Positions 1 to 8,714 of a stretch of DNA of 64,000 bases are shown in pieces. Source of the stretch: Heyndrickxia acidiproducens DSM 23148 (GTDB lineage: Bacteria > Bacillota > Bacilli > Bacillales > Bacillaceae_C); contig NZ_KB893979.1 of NCBI RefSeq assembly GCF_000374345.1, positions 46,013 to 110,012 on the forward strand. The letters are read 5' to 3'. Each line of letters starts with the position of its first letter. Within the stretch, counting starts at the first letter, position 1. The notes below the pieces were generated by a model. The model had not been told where the DNA came from. It ran no database searches and was given only the letters and a program-made list of their open reading frames with translations. The position numbers and the translations under genes are program-made.

Positions 1-36
1 CTAATGCGCAGAATGAGAGAAGAACAGCAGGAATAA
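1..36 (+). CDS. Possible C-terminal end of MreD (partial)
   Basis: The first 36 bases are open in the first reading frame and end in TAA, giving an 11-residue basic/acidic tail (LMRRMREEQQE). In B. subtilis the gene just before minC is mreD, a membrane protein of the cell-shape complex, and a charged cytoplasmic tail would suit it. The identification is by synteny only, because too little of the protein lies in the window to show any motif. Confidence 0.35.
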   Translation, partial: LMRRMREEQQE

Positions 37-172
37 GCGCGATGTCCGGAATCGTGATAAAATGAAAAAAGAGGAATTTCAGATACATTTGTCGAATAGT
101 AGATTACCTGTATGTCTGTAAGAGGGATTCGGGCACAGTACAGTTATCAGCCACTGAGGTGAGCAGTTTGAA

Positions 173-856
173 ATGAAGAAAACGCAAAATGTAACCATAA
201 AGGGAACAAAAGACGGGTTAACCCTGCACTTAAACGATCTTTGCTCGTATGAAGATTTAAAATCAGAGCTGAAACATAAATTATTGGCGCATTCATCTGT
301 TAAAGATGTGGAAAGCCCGATCATTACGGTTAAAATCCAGCTTGGAAACCGGTATTTGACTGCTGAACAGGAAGAAGAGATCAAAGACCTGGTGCGTGCC
401 CAGCGCAACCTGGTTGTTGATGAGATCATTAGCAATGTCGTGACAAAAGAAGCCGCAGCCAAAGCCAAACTGGAAAATGAAATTGTCCCGGTTTCGGCCA
501 TCGTCCGCTCCGGCCAGGTTCTGAAAGTGGAAGGCGATATGCTGCTTGTCGGGGATGTCAATCCTGGCGGTACGGTCATTGCAAATGGCAATATTTTTGT
601 CATGGGGAACCTGCGGGGAATTGCCCATGCCGGACACAGCGGCAGGAGGGACGCAGTGATTGTGGCTTCGAATATGGTTCCTTCCCAGCTGCGGATTGCG
701 GATTGTTTAAATCGTGCGCCTGACCATTATGCGAAAGAAGAGCGCCACGAAATGGAATGTGCTTACATAGATTCTTCCGATCAAATCATCATTGACAGAT
801 TGCAAGTTTTAAAACATCTGCGGCCGAATATAACGAGATTACAAGGAGGGTTCTAA
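173..856 (+). CDS. minC: Septum site-determining protein MinC
   Basis: Inhibitor of FtsZ ring assembly that acts with MinD to keep division away from the cell poles. The 227-residue length matches the family. The N-terminal half is the FtsZ-binding domain. The C-terminal half, from about residue 105, carries the glycine-rich beta-helix typical of MinC ([20 protein letters not shown] and RGIAHAG), which contacts MinD. The ATG at 173 follows a GAGGTGAG ribosome site at about 156. minD begins two bases after the stop, so the two are cotranscribed. Recognition is firm from motif and synteny. Confidence 0.95.
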   Translation: MKKTQNVTIKGTKDGLTLHLNDLCSYEDLKSELKHKLLAHSSVKDVESPIITVKIQLGNRYLTAEQEEEIKDLVRAQRNLVVDEIISNVVTKEAAAKAKLENEIVPVSAIVRSGQVLKVEGDMLLVGDVNPGGTVIANGNIFVMGNLRGIAHAGHSGRRDAVIVASNMVPSQLRIADCLNRAPDHYAKEERHEMECAYIDSSDQIIIDRLQVLKHLRPNITRLQGGF

Positions 857-857
857 T

Positions 858-1667
858 ATGGGTGAAGCGATTGTCATTACTTCCGGAAAAGGCGGCGTCG
901 GAAAAACGACCACATCAGCAAATCTCGGCACTGCGCTGGCGCTTTTGGATAAAAAAGTCTGCCTCGTTGACACAGATATCGGGCTTCGGAATCTGGATGT
1001 GGCGCTGGGGCTTGAAAACCGGATCATTTATGATTTAGTCGATGTCGTGCAAGGCAGGTGTAAAATTCATCAGGCAATTGTGAAAGATAAACGCTTCGAT
1101 GATAAACTCTTTTTGCTGCCGGCTGCGCAAACAAGCGACAAATCAGCTGTGATGCCGGAGCAGATGAAACAGCTGATTCATGAATTAAAACAGGAATATG
1201 ATTATATTTTGATCGATTGCCCGGCAGGCATTGAGCAGGGTTATAAAAATGCAGTTGCAGGAGCGGATCAGGCAATCGTCGTGGCGACCCCTGAAACCTC
1301 CGCCGTTCGGGATGCAGACAGAATTATCGGGCTGCTTGAAAAAGAAGAGCATATTGAGCCCCCAAAACTGATCATTAACCGCATACGCAACCATATGATG
1401 AAAAGCGGGGACATGCTGGATATTGACGAGGTGACCAGCCATTTATCGATCGACCTGATCGGCGTGGTGGAAGATGATGAAGAAGTGATCCGCGCCTCCA
1501 ATCAGGGCGAGCCGATTGCGCTCAATCCGAATAACCGCGCCTCGATCGCATACCGGAACATTGCACGCAGGATTTTGGGCGAAACCATCCCGCTGCAGCC
1601 GCTCGAAAACCCAAAAACCGGCATGTTTGCCAAATTTAAAAAATTATTCAGTTCAAAAACCTCCTAA
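858..1667 (+). CDS. minD: Septum site-determining ATPase MinD
   Basis: Membrane-associated ATPase that recruits MinC to the cell poles. The deviant Walker A motif GKGGVGKTT lies at residues 10-18, and the switch regions (DTDIGLRNLD, DCPAGIEQG) are intact. The C-terminal end (GMFAKFKKLFSSKTS) is a short amphipathic helix of the kind used for membrane binding. At 269 residues it is full length. It is preceded by AAGGAGGG and tightly follows minC. A terminator lies about 80 bases downstream, so minD closes this transcription unit. Confidence 0.97.
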   Translation: MGEAIVITSGKGGVGKTTTSANLGTALALLDKKVCLVDTDIGLRNLDVALGLENRIIYDLVDVVQGRCKIHQAIVKDKRFDDKLFLLPAAQTSDKSAVMPEQMKQLIHELKQEYDYILIDCPAGIEQGYKNAVAGADQAIVVATPETSAVRDADRIIGLLEKEEHIEPPKLIINRIRNHMMKSGDMLDIDEVTSHLSIDLIGVVEDDEEVIRASNQGEPIALNPNNRASIAYRNIARRILGETIPLQPLENPKTGMFAKFKKLFSSKTS

Positions 1668-1745
1668 CTTGAGATAGCTGCAAGGCATCCCGTTTCGAAT
1701 CACGGGAATTGCGCAATTGAAATAGATAAGTAACTGATGTAAAAC

Positions 1746-1777
1746 GTCCTTTATCAAAATGGTAAAGGACATTTTTG
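1746..1777 (+). terminator. Terminator after minD
   Basis: Perfect 8-bp stem (GTCCTTTA with TAAAGGAC) around a 9-base loop, followed by ATTTTTG. It separates minCD from spoIVFA. Confidence 0.8.
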
Positions 1778-1975
1778 ATTCGTGGGGAGGAAACGCCGGG
1801 TTTTCAAACCCGTGATAAATTCCCACATCGCCTTCATCTTTGGAGGATTGTGTACGCCACGCGGTTGAAGTCCTGCCGCCAACGAACAGCCGCCTCGCTT
1901 TTTACAGGCATATCCCGCCCGGACAGGTCATACATTAGTACAAACCATATGCCTGGACAAAAAGGGGGGAGTTGT

Positions 1976-2740
1976 TTGGCAAACCGTGCAGACCAAATCA
2001 GAAAAGAGATGGCAAAACGCAGAAAGACAAGGAAAGCGCCGGCAAAGCCGGGAAAAGAAGCGATTTATTCCAGTTTAATACAAGATGAAGACCCGTTGAT
2101 TTATGAGCCGCCCGGTCCAAAGTCAGCCCACCCGCTGTTTTCAAAAGAAGCCGTATTGTTTAAAATTCTGGCTTCAGCCTGCCTCGTGCTTTTGATTGCG
2201 ATCATGTATAAATCGTCCAACCCGGCTTTTGACAAAGCAAAAATGGTTGTGCAGCAATCTATGGCCACCGAATTCCAATTTGCAAAAGCGGCAAGCTGGT
2301 ATGAAGAGAAATTCGGCAAGCCAGCTGCCCTGCTTCCGCAGAAAGAATCCAAAACAGAAACGGCTGCTGCCGGCGATAAGCAGGCATATGCCATGCCGGT
2401 ATCAGGAAAAATTCTTACCAGTTTCTCGGCAGACGGAAGAGGCGTGATGATCGAAACAAAATCGGGCGCGAGCGTAAAAGCCATGAACGGGGGGACCGTC
2501 ATTTTTGCCGGAAAGAAGAAAAATATCGGCAACACGGTCATTATCCAGCATGCGGATTCGACTGAATCATGGTATGGGGACCTGGACAAAGTGGAAGTCA
2601 AACAATATGATCAAATCAAATCAGGGGAGCAGGTTGGTACGGCGCAGAGGGAGAAAAACAACGGAAAAGGGGAATTTTACTTTGCCATTAAAAAAGGCAA
2701 GGATTTCATTGATCCGATTCAGGTGATCAAGTTTGAATGA
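1976..2740 (+). CDS. spoIVFA: Stage IV sporulation protein SpoIVFA (regulator of SpoIVFB)
   Basis: Membrane protein that holds the SpoIVFB protease inactive in the outer forespore membrane until the SpoIVB signal arrives. The TTG at 1976 is chosen because AAGGGGGGAG stands five bases before it and because the N-terminus (LANRADQIRKEMAKRR) resembles the start of the B. subtilis protein; the frame stays open upstream to 1775 but that extension has no family likeness. One membrane segment lies at about residues 60-80. The C-terminal half is a degenerate M23/LytM fold without visible zinc ligands and ends in the family signature DFIDPIQVIKFE. It is 254 residues long and overlaps spoIVFB by eight bases. 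Confidence 0.9.
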   Translation: MANRADQIRKEMAKRRKTRKAPAKPGKEAIYSSLIQDEDPLIYEPPGPKSAHPLFSKEAVLFKILASACLVLLIAIMYKSSNPAFDKAKMVVQQSMATEFQFAKAASWYEEKFGKPAALLPQKESKTETAAAGDKQAYAMPVSGKILTSFSADGRGVMIETKSGASVKAMNGGTVIFAGKKKNIGNTVIIQHADSTESWYGDLDKVEVKQYDQIKSGEQVGTAQREKNNGKGEFYFAIKKGKDFIDPIQVIKFE

Positions 2741-3599
2741 CTGGGTTGCGTTAGGCAGGAAAATCAGAATCCACCCCCTGTTTTGGCTTGTAGCTGCCGC
2801 TTCAATTGCGATTGCCCAATTTCAGGAACTGTTGATTTTGTTTGCCATCGTCATGGTTCATGAAATGGGGCATGCCACAGCGGCGCATTTTTTTTCCTGG
2901 AGGATCAGAAAAATCGTCATTTTGCCGTTTGGCGGTGTGGCGGAAACAGACGAGCATGGCAACCGGCCGTTAAAAGAAGAATTGATTGTCACGATTGCCG
3001 GCCCTTTTCAGCATGTATGGATCGGCCTCTGCGCCTATTTGCTGCATCAAGCTCAGGTTTTACCCCCCGGACTTTACGGGCAGATCATGGAAGCAAACCT
3101 GACCGTTCTGTTGTTTAACCTGATTCCGGTATGGCCGCTTGATGGCGGAAAAATCATGAATCTCGCCTTCTCGATGTATTTGCCGTTTTTAAAGGCTTTC
3201 CGGCTGACTGTATACAGTTCACTTGCAGCCCTTTTGGTATTCCATTGTACGGCACTTTGGCTCACGCCTGCAAATCTCAGTATCTGGGCCGTTGTTCTTT
3301 ATTTGTATGTGTCCTTATGGAAAGAATGGAAACAGCTTTATTTCGTGTTTATGCGGTTTTTGCTGGAACGGTATTACGGAAAAGGCGACCCGCTCCGGTA
3401 TTTAAAAACCCTCCAGGTAGAGGGAAATGCGTACTTATATGAAGTGCTGGAAAATTTCAAACGCGGCTGCAAACATCCGCTGATTGTGTTGCAAAATGGT
3501 ATAGAGATCGGGCAACTTGACGAAAATGAATTGCTGCATGCCTATTTTTCCGAAAAGCAAACACATGCGAAAGTAAAAGATATCATGTATAGTTATTAA
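2733..3599 (+). CDS. spoIVFB: Intramembrane metalloprotease SpoIVFB
   Basis: S2P-type site-2 protease that cleaves pro-sigma-K inside the outer forespore membrane and so starts late mother-cell gene expression. The zinc motif HEMGH is at residues 43-47, and the second ligand motif (NLIPVWPLDGGK) is near residue 130. The first ~200 residues carry several membrane segments, followed by a CBS-like cytoplasmic tail ending near QLDENELLHAYF. Its 288 residues equal the B. subtilis length. The TTG start overlaps the end of spoIVFA, which implies translational coupling of the protease to its inhibitor. Confidence 0.95.
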   Translation: MNDWVALGRKIRIHPLFWLVAAASIAIAQFQELLILFAIVMVHEMGHATAAHFFSWRIRKIVILPFGGVAETDEHGNRPLKEELIVTIAGPFQHVWIGLCAYLLHQAQVLPPGLYGQIMEANLTVLLFNLIPVWPLDGGKIMNLAFSMYLPFLKAFRLTVYSSLAALLVFHCTALWLTPANLSIWAVVLYLYVSLWKEWKQLYFVFMRFLLERYYGKGDPLRYLKTLQVEGNAYLYEVLENFKRGCKHPLIVLQNGIEIGQLDENELLHAYFSEKQTHAKVKDIMYSY

Positions 3600-3677
3600 G
3601 GAAAGCCAATACCCCGGCAGGATGAAAAATGCTCCGGAATTTTTGGCAATAGAGATACGTTGTGTGGTGGTAAACAG

Positions 3678-5165
3678 TTGTCCCAGTCTTTAATTATCAA
3701 TTTTAAGTCAAGAGAAAAACGCTATGCGATTGTGGAAAACGGCGAAGTCAGCATGATTAAAATCCAGCAGCCGGCCGGCACCAGCAAAGTCGGCAATATT
3801 TATTTAGGAAAAGTTGCCGCCATTAAACCCGGAATCAATGCCGCGTTTATTGATATCGGGGAAGGCCGGCACGGGTATTTGCACCGCGACCAGCTGCCTG
3901 CCTTTTTGCAGCAGGACGGCCCGGAAAAAGAACATGTGTTGATTTCAAACTATTTAACGGTTGGGCAAAAGATAATGGTTCAGGTGAAAAAAGATGAAAC
4001 GGCATTAAAAGGCCCGTTATTAACGGGCATTATTGAACTGCCGGGCGAGCGCATCATCTATCTCCCGGAAGGACGATATGCCGCCGTTTCCAAAAAAGCA
4101 GACGAAAACAAAAGAAGAGCATGGCGCAATCTGGCCCGCGGGCAGCTTCACCCTCCGGAAGGCATCATTATCCGGACCGCTGCTTTTCAAACACATGGCA
4201 GCGAATGGCTCCAGGAATTGGACAGGCTGAGAAAGAGGTACCATGTTTTAGCAAGCCAGGCACGCGCAAAAAAAGCGCCGGCAGTTTTATATGAAAAAAG
4301 CATCGTTGAGACTGAAATTTACCGGGAACTTGTGCGCCTGAAAAGCGGGACCGTGGTGTCGGATGATTCAGAAACACTCCGGCAGCTGAAGTCAATGGCA
4401 CAGACGGACCCGGAGCTGGACTGGTCGTTTCAATATTATAATCAGCGTACTGCTATTTTTACTTATTACCATGTCGAAAATGCCCTCGAAAATGCGCTTA
4501 AACGGGTGGTCTGGCTGGAAAATGGATCCTACCTCGTTATTGACGAGACCGAAGCTTTGATCAGTATTGATGTCAATACCGGAAAATTCACAGGTCAGCT
4601 CAATCAGCATGACACTGTATTAAAAACCAATTTGCTGGCTGCAAAAGAAATCGGGCGGCAGATCATGCTTCGTGATTATGGCGGGATCATCCTTGTCGAT
4701 TTCATTGATATGCAGAATGAGCAGGAACGCGGGCGGGTGAAGCACACCTTGCAGGAAGCATTGGAACATGACCCGAAGCAAACCCGCATCGTCGGCTTTA
4801 CGGCGCTCGGGATCCTGCAGATTACGCGGAAAAAAACGCGTAAAACTTTATCTGAGACATTGCTTTCCCCATGCCCGGTATGCAATGGGACCGGCAGAAT
4901 CGAAAGCCCGGAAACACTGGCATTCAGACTGGAACGGGAATTATGGGAAGCCCCGTTTGGAGAGCATGAAGCTGTTATGATTGCATGCTCGGAAAATGTA
5001 AGGGACTGTTTCTGCGGGGAAAATGACCGCCATTTAAAACGGCTGGAAAGCATGCTCCATGTCAAATTGTTTTTTCAAACAGGGCACAATCCGCACCCGT
5101 ATTATTCGATCCGCCAGTTTGGGACGGTTGAAGAACTGGCAGCTAAAGAGAACAATTTTCATTGA
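3678..5165 (+). CDS. rng: Ribonuclease G/E family endoribonuclease
   Basis: Endoribonuclease of the RNase E/G family, expected to act in rRNA or mRNA processing. An S1-type RNA-binding domain lies near residues 30-115 (NIYLGKVAAIKPGINAAFID). The DNase-I-like catalytic half contains ISIDVNTG and ILVDFIDM, holding the two metal-binding aspartates. The Zn-link cysteines appear in CPVCNGTG. The TTG at 3678 is preferred over the TTG at 3660 because GGTGG lies upstream at a normal distance, but this is not certain. B. subtilis lacks this gene at this spot; several other Bacillaceae have it between spoIVFB and rplU. The rplU promoter overlaps its stop codon. Confidence 0.9.
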   Translation: MSQSLIINFKSREKRYAIVENGEVSMIKIQQPAGTSKVGNIYLGKVAAIKPGINAAFIDIGEGRHGYLHRDQLPAFLQQDGPEKEHVLISNYLTVGQKIMVQVKKDETALKGPLLTGIIELPGERIIYLPEGRYAAVSKKADENKRRAWRNLARGQLHPPEGIIIRTAAFQTHGSEWLQELDRLRKRYHVLASQARAKKAPAVLYEKSIVETEIYRELVRLKSGTVVSDDSETLRQLKSMAQTDPELDWSFQYYNQRTAIFTYYHVENALENALKRVVWLENGSYLVIDETEALISIDVNTGKFTGQLNQHDTVLKTNLLAAKEIGRQIMLRDYGGIILVDFIDMQNEQERGRVKHTLQEALEHDPKQTRIVGFTALGILQITRKKTRKTLSETLLSPCPVCNGTGRIESPETLAFRLERELWEAPFGEHEAVMIACSENVRDCFCGENDRHLKRLESMLHVKLFFQTGHNPHPYYSIRQFGTVEELAAKENNFH

Positions 5166-5190
5166 CAATGGCGGATTCTTATGGTAAGAT
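5162..5190 (+). promoter_or_regulatory. Sigma-A promoter for rplU operon
   Basis: TTGACA at 5162-5167 and TAAGAT at 5185-5190 are separated by 17 bases. The -35 box overlaps the rng stop codon. Transcription from here would include the L21 leader. Confidence 0.8.
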
Positions 5191-5206
5191 TTTAATGTTA
5201 TGTTTG

Positions 5207-5290
5207 TGGCCTCGTGCTGCAACCGCACAGGAACAGGCTTGAAAAGTTTTTGCTTCCGGGCAGAACGCCTGTCTTTGGCGAGTCTGAGTC
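5207..5290 (+). promoter_or_regulatory. Ribosomal protein L21 leader RNA
   Basis: Between the promoter and rplU is a structured leader with the elements seen in Firmicutes L21 leaders: CCTCGTGCTGCAACCGCACAGG near 5210, a CAGAACGCCTG block near 5263, and a closing GAGTCTGAG before the Shine-Dalgarno sequence. Members of this class regulate rplU-ysxB-rpmA in Bacillus. The assignment rests on position and recalled motif and has not been checked with a covariance model. Confidence 0.75.
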
Positions 5291-5306
5291 TTAAGGAGGT
5301 GCAGTG

Positions 5307-5615
5307 ATGTACGCAATTATTGAAACAGGTGGAAAACAAATCAAAGTTGAAGAAGGCCAAGCCATTTACGTTGAAAAACTGAATGCTGCTGAAGGCGATG
5401 CTGTTACATTTGATCGTGTTCTTTTCGTCGGCGGGGATGCAGTGAAAGTGGGCAGCCCGGTTGTTGAAGGCGCAACCGTTACAGGTAAAGTCGAAAAACA
5501 AGGCCGTGCGAAAAAAATCGTCGTATTCAAATATAAAGCAAAGAAAAACTATCATAAAAAGCAAGGTCACCGTCAGCCATACTCTAAAGTTGTCATTGAA
5601 AAAATCAATGCGTAA
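5307..5615 (+). CDS. rplU: 50S ribosomal protein L21
   Basis: Large-subunit protein bound to 23S rRNA near L20. The N-terminus [11 protein letters not shown] and the C-terminal [14 protein letters not shown] segment are diagnostic. The ATG at 5307 is used rather than the GTG at 5304 because it lies six bases after the perfect AAGGAGGT at 5293-5300 and gives the usual 102 residues. First gene of rplU-prp-rpmA. Confidence 0.98.
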   Translation: MYAIIETGGKQIKVEEGQAIYVEKLNAAEGDAVTFDRVLFVGGDAVKVGSPVVEGATVTGKVEKQGRAKKIVVFKYKAKKNYHKKQGHRQPYSKVVIEKINA

Positions 5616-5627
5616 GGCGTTATCCAT

Positions 5628-5960
5628 ATGATTCAGGTTCATATTGAAAAGCGTGCAGCAGACGGAAAAATACTGGCTTTTAAAATGAAAGGCCACGCCG
5701 ATTTTGCTGAGTATGGGGAAGACATTGTCTGTGCGGGCGCATCTGCTGTTTCCTTTGGGACAGTGAATGCAATTATGGCACTGGCAAATGTGGAGCCTGT
5801 TATCAAGCAATCGGAAAGCGGCCTGCTTGAATGCAGAATTCCGGAGGGGATTTCGAAAGAAGCAGACGAAAAGGTCCAGACCTTATTGGAAGGGATGGTC
5901 GTATCACTGCAGACGATCGAAAGGGACTACGGAAAGCATATTAAAATCAACTTCCAATAG
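5628..5960 (+). CDS. prp: Ribosomal-processing cysteine protease Prp (YsxB)
   Basis: Small cysteine protease that removes the N-terminal extension of ribosomal protein L27 in Firmicutes. The catalytic pair is visible: His23 in KGHADFAEYG and Cys35 in DIVCAGASAV. The length is 110 residues, normal for the family. It sits between rplU and rpmA, as in other Firmicutes whose L27 has the extension, and the adjacent rpmA does carry the cleavage motif. No clear strong ribosome site is seen, so translation may be coupled to rplU. Confidence 0.95.
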   Translation: MIQVHIEKRAADGKILAFKMKGHADFAEYGEDIVCAGASAVSFGTVNAIMALANVEPVIKQSESGLLECRIPEGISKEADEKVQTLLEGMVVSLQTIERDYGKHIKINFQ

Positions 5961-5972
5961 GAGGTGAATCAA

Positions 5973-6263
5973 ATGCTAAGATTAGATCTTCAATTTTTCT
6001 CATCTAAAAAAGGTGTAGGTTCTTCGAAAAACGGCCGTGACTCTGTCGCAAAACGCCTTGGCGCAAAACGCGCGGATGGCCAATTGGTTTCCGGCGGGGC
6101 GATTCTTTTCCGCCAGCGCGGAACAAAAATCTATCCGGGTGAAAACGTAGGCCGCGGCGGTGATGACACTTTATTCGCAAAAGTTGACGGCGTTGTTCGT
6201 TTCGAACGTTTCGGCCGCGACAAGAAAAAAGTGAGCGTATATCCGGCAGCTCAAGAAGCATAA
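5973..6263 (+). CDS. rpmA: 50S ribosomal protein L27 with Prp-cleaved leader
   Basis: Large-subunit protein whose processed N-terminus reaches the peptidyl-transferase centre. The ATG at 5973 follows AGGAGGTG at 5959-5966 and gives 96 residues. The protein begins [14 protein letters not shown], the Firmicutes extension with the QFF cleavage site for Prp; the mature protein would start at the serine after Phe9. The conserved KNGRDS and GAKRADGQ segments follow. Last gene of the operon, followed by a strong terminator. Confidence 0.98.
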   Translation: MLRLDLQFFSSKKGVGSSKNGRDSVAKRLGAKRADGQLVSGGAILFRQRGTKIYPGENVGRGGDDTLFAKVDGVVRFERFGRDKKKVSVYPAAQEA

Positions 6264-6284
6264 GCAGCCTTGGCTTTGCGAAAA

Positions 6285-6322
6285 AGCTCTAATCGCATTT
6301 TATGCGGTTAGGGCTTTTTTCT
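6285..6322 (+). terminator. Terminator after rpmA
   Basis: Long stem AGCTCTAATCGCA paired with TGCGGTTAGGGCT (two G-U pairs) around TTTTA, followed by six T residues. Confidence 0.9.
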
Positions 6323-6458
6323 TACTTTCCCTTCTCGAAAGCGGGTACGGCCTGAAACCGCAGCCGGATGTACTGCTTTAGGTGCAAACGGCTGTGCATC
6401 ATGGAAAAATATTTGTTATACTTTAAAATAACATATTCTGTGCAAATGGGAGCAATAG

Positions 6459-6986
6459 ATGATGGAAAACTGGACGACGGTGGAAGTGCTCCGGCATGCG
6501 CGCCATGATTGGCTGAACAAACTTCAGCTCATTAAAGGGTATGCCAGCTTAAATAAAATGGAAAATATCAAAGGCATTGTGGAAGAAATCATCCAGGAAG
6601 CACAGCAGGAGTCAAAGTTATCTAATTTGCATTTGCCCGGATTTGCAGAGCTCTTGCTTACATATAATTGGGAACCGCATACTTTTCAGATTGAATTTGA
6701 AATTTTGGACGTTGATACATCCCTTCTGCCGGATGACGGGCGGCTGGCTGCATGGACGAAAGAATTTTTCTCCTGTGTTGACCGTTTGGCGGCGCCTTAT
6801 GATGATAACCGCCTGTATGTCTCAATTGAAACTTTTCAATCGTTTGTTCGTTTTATATTTGAATTTAGCGGTACAATAAAAACAGCCGGGGTCCTGGAAG
6901 ATTGGCTGAAACAGCAGGAACAGAGCCGTGTTTTCTTACACGGACTTTCACCATCTTCATTTCGGATAGAAGCGATGTTTTCATGA
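6459..6986 (+). CDS. spo0B: Sporulation initiation phosphotransferase Spo0B
   Basis: Phosphotransferase of the sporulation phosphorelay, passing phosphate from Spo0F to Spo0A. The phosphorylated histidine is His16 in the motif HARHDWLNKLQLIKG, which matches the B. subtilis site. The rest of the protein is a degenerate ATPase-like fold without nucleotide-binding boxes, as expected. It has 175 residues, slightly shorter than the B. subtilis protein because its N-terminus is shorter. ATG codons at 6459 and 6462 are both possible behind GGGAGC. spo0B lies directly before obg, as in B. subtilis. Confidence 0.93.
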   Translation: MMENWTTVEVLRHARHDWLNKLQLIKGYASLNKMENIKGIVEEIIQEAQQESKLSNLHLPGFAELLLTYNWEPHTFQIEFEILDVDTSLLPDDGRLAAWTKEFFSCVDRLAAPYDDNRLYVSIETFQSFVRFIFEFSGTIKTAGVLEDWLKQQEQSRVFLHGLSPSSFRIEAMFS

Positions 6987-7016
6987 GTTCAGAATTCATT
7001 TCCAATTAAACCAAAT

Positions 7017-7038
7017 GCCCGCTTGAAAGGGCGTTTTT
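7017..7038 (+). terminator. Weak terminator or attenuator between spo0B and obg
   Basis: Short GCCC/GGGC stem with an 8-base loop followed by GTTTTTC. Only four strong pairs, so it may merely reduce read-through into obg. Confidence 0.4.
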
Positions 7039-7081
7039 CTTAAAAAACACAGCGTTGCATGCTGTAAAGGTGGTTCTTTTT

Positions 7082-8374
7082 ATGTTTGTCGATCAGGTTA
7101 AAGTTTATGTGAAGGGCGGGGACGGCGGCAACGGAATGGTCGCGTTCCGCCGCGAAAAATATGTGCCGAACGGCGGCCCGGCCGGCGGGGATGGCGGCCG
7201 CGGCGGTAATGTTATTTTTGAAGTGGATGAAGGCTTGCGGACACTGATGGATTTCCGTTACAAACGCCATTTTAAAGCAGACCGCGGTGAACACGGCATG
7301 AGCAAAGGCATGCACGGCCGCGGCGCAGCGGACATGATTGTCAAAGTTCCGCCTGGTACGGTTGTGATTGATGACGATACGAAACAAGTGATTGCTGATT
7401 TAACGAGGCACGGGGAACGGGCGGTGATCGCAAAAGGCGGGCGCGGCGGAAGAGGAAACAGCCGTTTTGCGACGCCTGCCAATCCCGCCCCCGAAATCGC
7501 CGAGAACGGGGAACCGGGGCAGGAACGTTATATTGTGCTGGAACTAAAAGTGCTCGCGGATGTCGGGCTTGTCGGTTTTCCAAGTGTCGGAAAATCGACG
7601 CTGCTTTCCGTTGTGTCTTCCGCAAGGCCAAAAATCGCGGAATACCATTTTACAACGATTGTCCCGAATTTAGGCGTTGTCGAAACGGATGACGGCAGAA
7701 GTTTTGTCATGGCCGATCTCCCCGGCCTGATTGAAGGCGCGCATGAAGGAGCCGGGCTTGGCCACCAGTTTCTGCGCCATATTGAGCGGACAAGGGTGAT
7801 TGTCCATGTGCTGGACATGGCGGCTACAGAAGGCCGCGATCCGTACCAGGATTACGTAACGATTAATGAGGAATTGAAAGCATACAATCTCCGGTTAACC
7901 GAACGCCCGCAGATCATTGTTGCCAATAAAATGGACATGCCGGGGGCGGAGGAAAACCTTGCGCATTTTAAGGAGCAGCTTAAGGAAGACTACCCGGTCT
8001 TTCCGATTTCCGCTGTAACCAGAAAAGGGCTGAAAGATTTACTTTACGCCATCAGCGATCAATTGGAGCAAACACCTGCCTTCCCGCTTTTCGAAGAAGA
8101 AAAAGAAGAAGCCGGCGTCCATCGTGTGATTTATAAGCATGAGCAGAAAAAAGCTGATTTTGCGATTACAAGGGATCCGGATGGCAGCTTTGTCGTGAGC
8201 GGCGAGAAAGTCGAGAAGCTGTTTAAAATGACGAATTTTGACCACGATGAGTCCGTGCGCCGATTTTCCCGCCAGCTCCGCGGAATGGGCATTGATGAAG
8301 CGCTGCGCAAACGCGGGGCAAAAAATGGCGATACCGTCCGCCTGATGGACTACGAATTTGAATTTGTAGACTAA
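7082..8374 (+). CDS. obg: Obg family GTPase (CgtA/ObgE)
   Basis: Essential ribosome-associated GTPase linked to 50S assembly, stress response and sporulation. The ATG at 7082 gives the canonical [16 protein letters not shown] start; an upstream in-frame ATG at 7055 is not conserved, and AAAGGTGG lies ten bases before 7082. The glycine-rich Obg fold covers residues 1-158, the G domain follows with GFPSVGKS at 165-172, DLPG and NKMD, and a C-terminal OCT domain begins near 350. It has 430 residues, close to the usual 428. It sits between spo0B and pheB, but a mobile-looking repeat (8450-8659) now separates it from pheB. Confidence 0.97.
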   Translation: MFVDQVKVYVKGGDGGNGMVAFRREKYVPNGGPAGGDGGRGGNVIFEVDEGLRTLMDFRYKRHFKADRGEHGMSKGMHGRGAADMIVKVPPGTVVIDDDTKQVIADLTRHGERAVIAKGGRGGRGNSRFATPANPAPEIAENGEPGQERYIVLELKVLADVGLVGFPSVGKSTLLSVVSSARPKIAEYHFTTIVPNLGVVETDDGRSFVMADLPGLIEGAHEGAGLGHQFLRHIERTRVIVHVLDMAATEGRDPYQDYVTINEELKAYNLRLTERPQIIVANKMDMPGAEENLAHFKEQLKEDYPVFPISAVTRKGLKDLLYAISDQLEQTPAFPLFEEEKEEAGVHRVIYKHEQKKADFAITRDPDGSFVVSGEKVEKLFKMTNFDHDESVRRFSRQLRGMGIDEALRKRGAKNGDTVRLMDYEFEFVD

Positions 8375-8449
8375 TCGGACATGCACAGCCGTCAGGTAAA
8401 GGGGCTTTTTCGGACAAGCTGTTCTTCCCGCGGTCCGCTGCTCTTTTAT

Positions 8450-8659
8450 CCCAACATAACGGGCAGTAAGACTCCCACCTCAAGATTCAAGGTACGAAGA
8501 AGGATAGGTGGGAGATCAAACTGCCCGTAAAGTTCCGATTGGTTAGGCCTGCAGGAAGCAGGTCACAAAGGCGTTGCAACAAGACGTTGCGATTTTAGCC
8601 TTTGTTCAGATTTTTGTCAGTGGGGGATGAAGGAAAACCCCCGCTGATGGAAGTTTCAC
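8450..8659 (+). mobile_element. Solo structured repeat, TnpB-less IS200/IS605-like element (copy 1)
   Basis: A 210-base noncoding block preceded by TTTAT (8445-8449) and followed by TTTAT (8660-8664). The left part folds as a nested hairpin: ACGGGCAGT (8459-8467) with ACTGCCCGT (8520-8528), enclosing CTCCCACCT (8472-8480) with AGGTGGGAG (8506-8514). Further hairpins follow, including CAAAGGC with GCCTTTG. The right end is a 9-bp GC hairpin (8618-8626 with 8638-8646) and then GGAAGTTTCAC. A second, shorter copy lies at 20606-20724. No transposase or TnpB reading frame is present. The layout resembles the ends of IS200/IS605 elements whose right end encodes an omega RNA; that reading is inference. 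Confidence 0.6.
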
Positions 8660-8714
8660 TTTATAAAGGATGCTGGTTGCTGTATGGAGGCAAGTCTATT
8701 GGAGGAAGGGCAAT

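Noticed and set aside
1775..1975. Upstream extension of the spoIVFA frame
   Set aside because: The first part overlaps the minD terminator, and only from the TTG at 1976 does the product resemble SpoIVFA and have a ribosome site.
3600..3660. Hairpin-like sequence with CCGG repeats between spoIVFB and rng
   Set aside because: Pairing is interrupted and no T-run follows, so neither a terminator nor an attenuator can be claimed.
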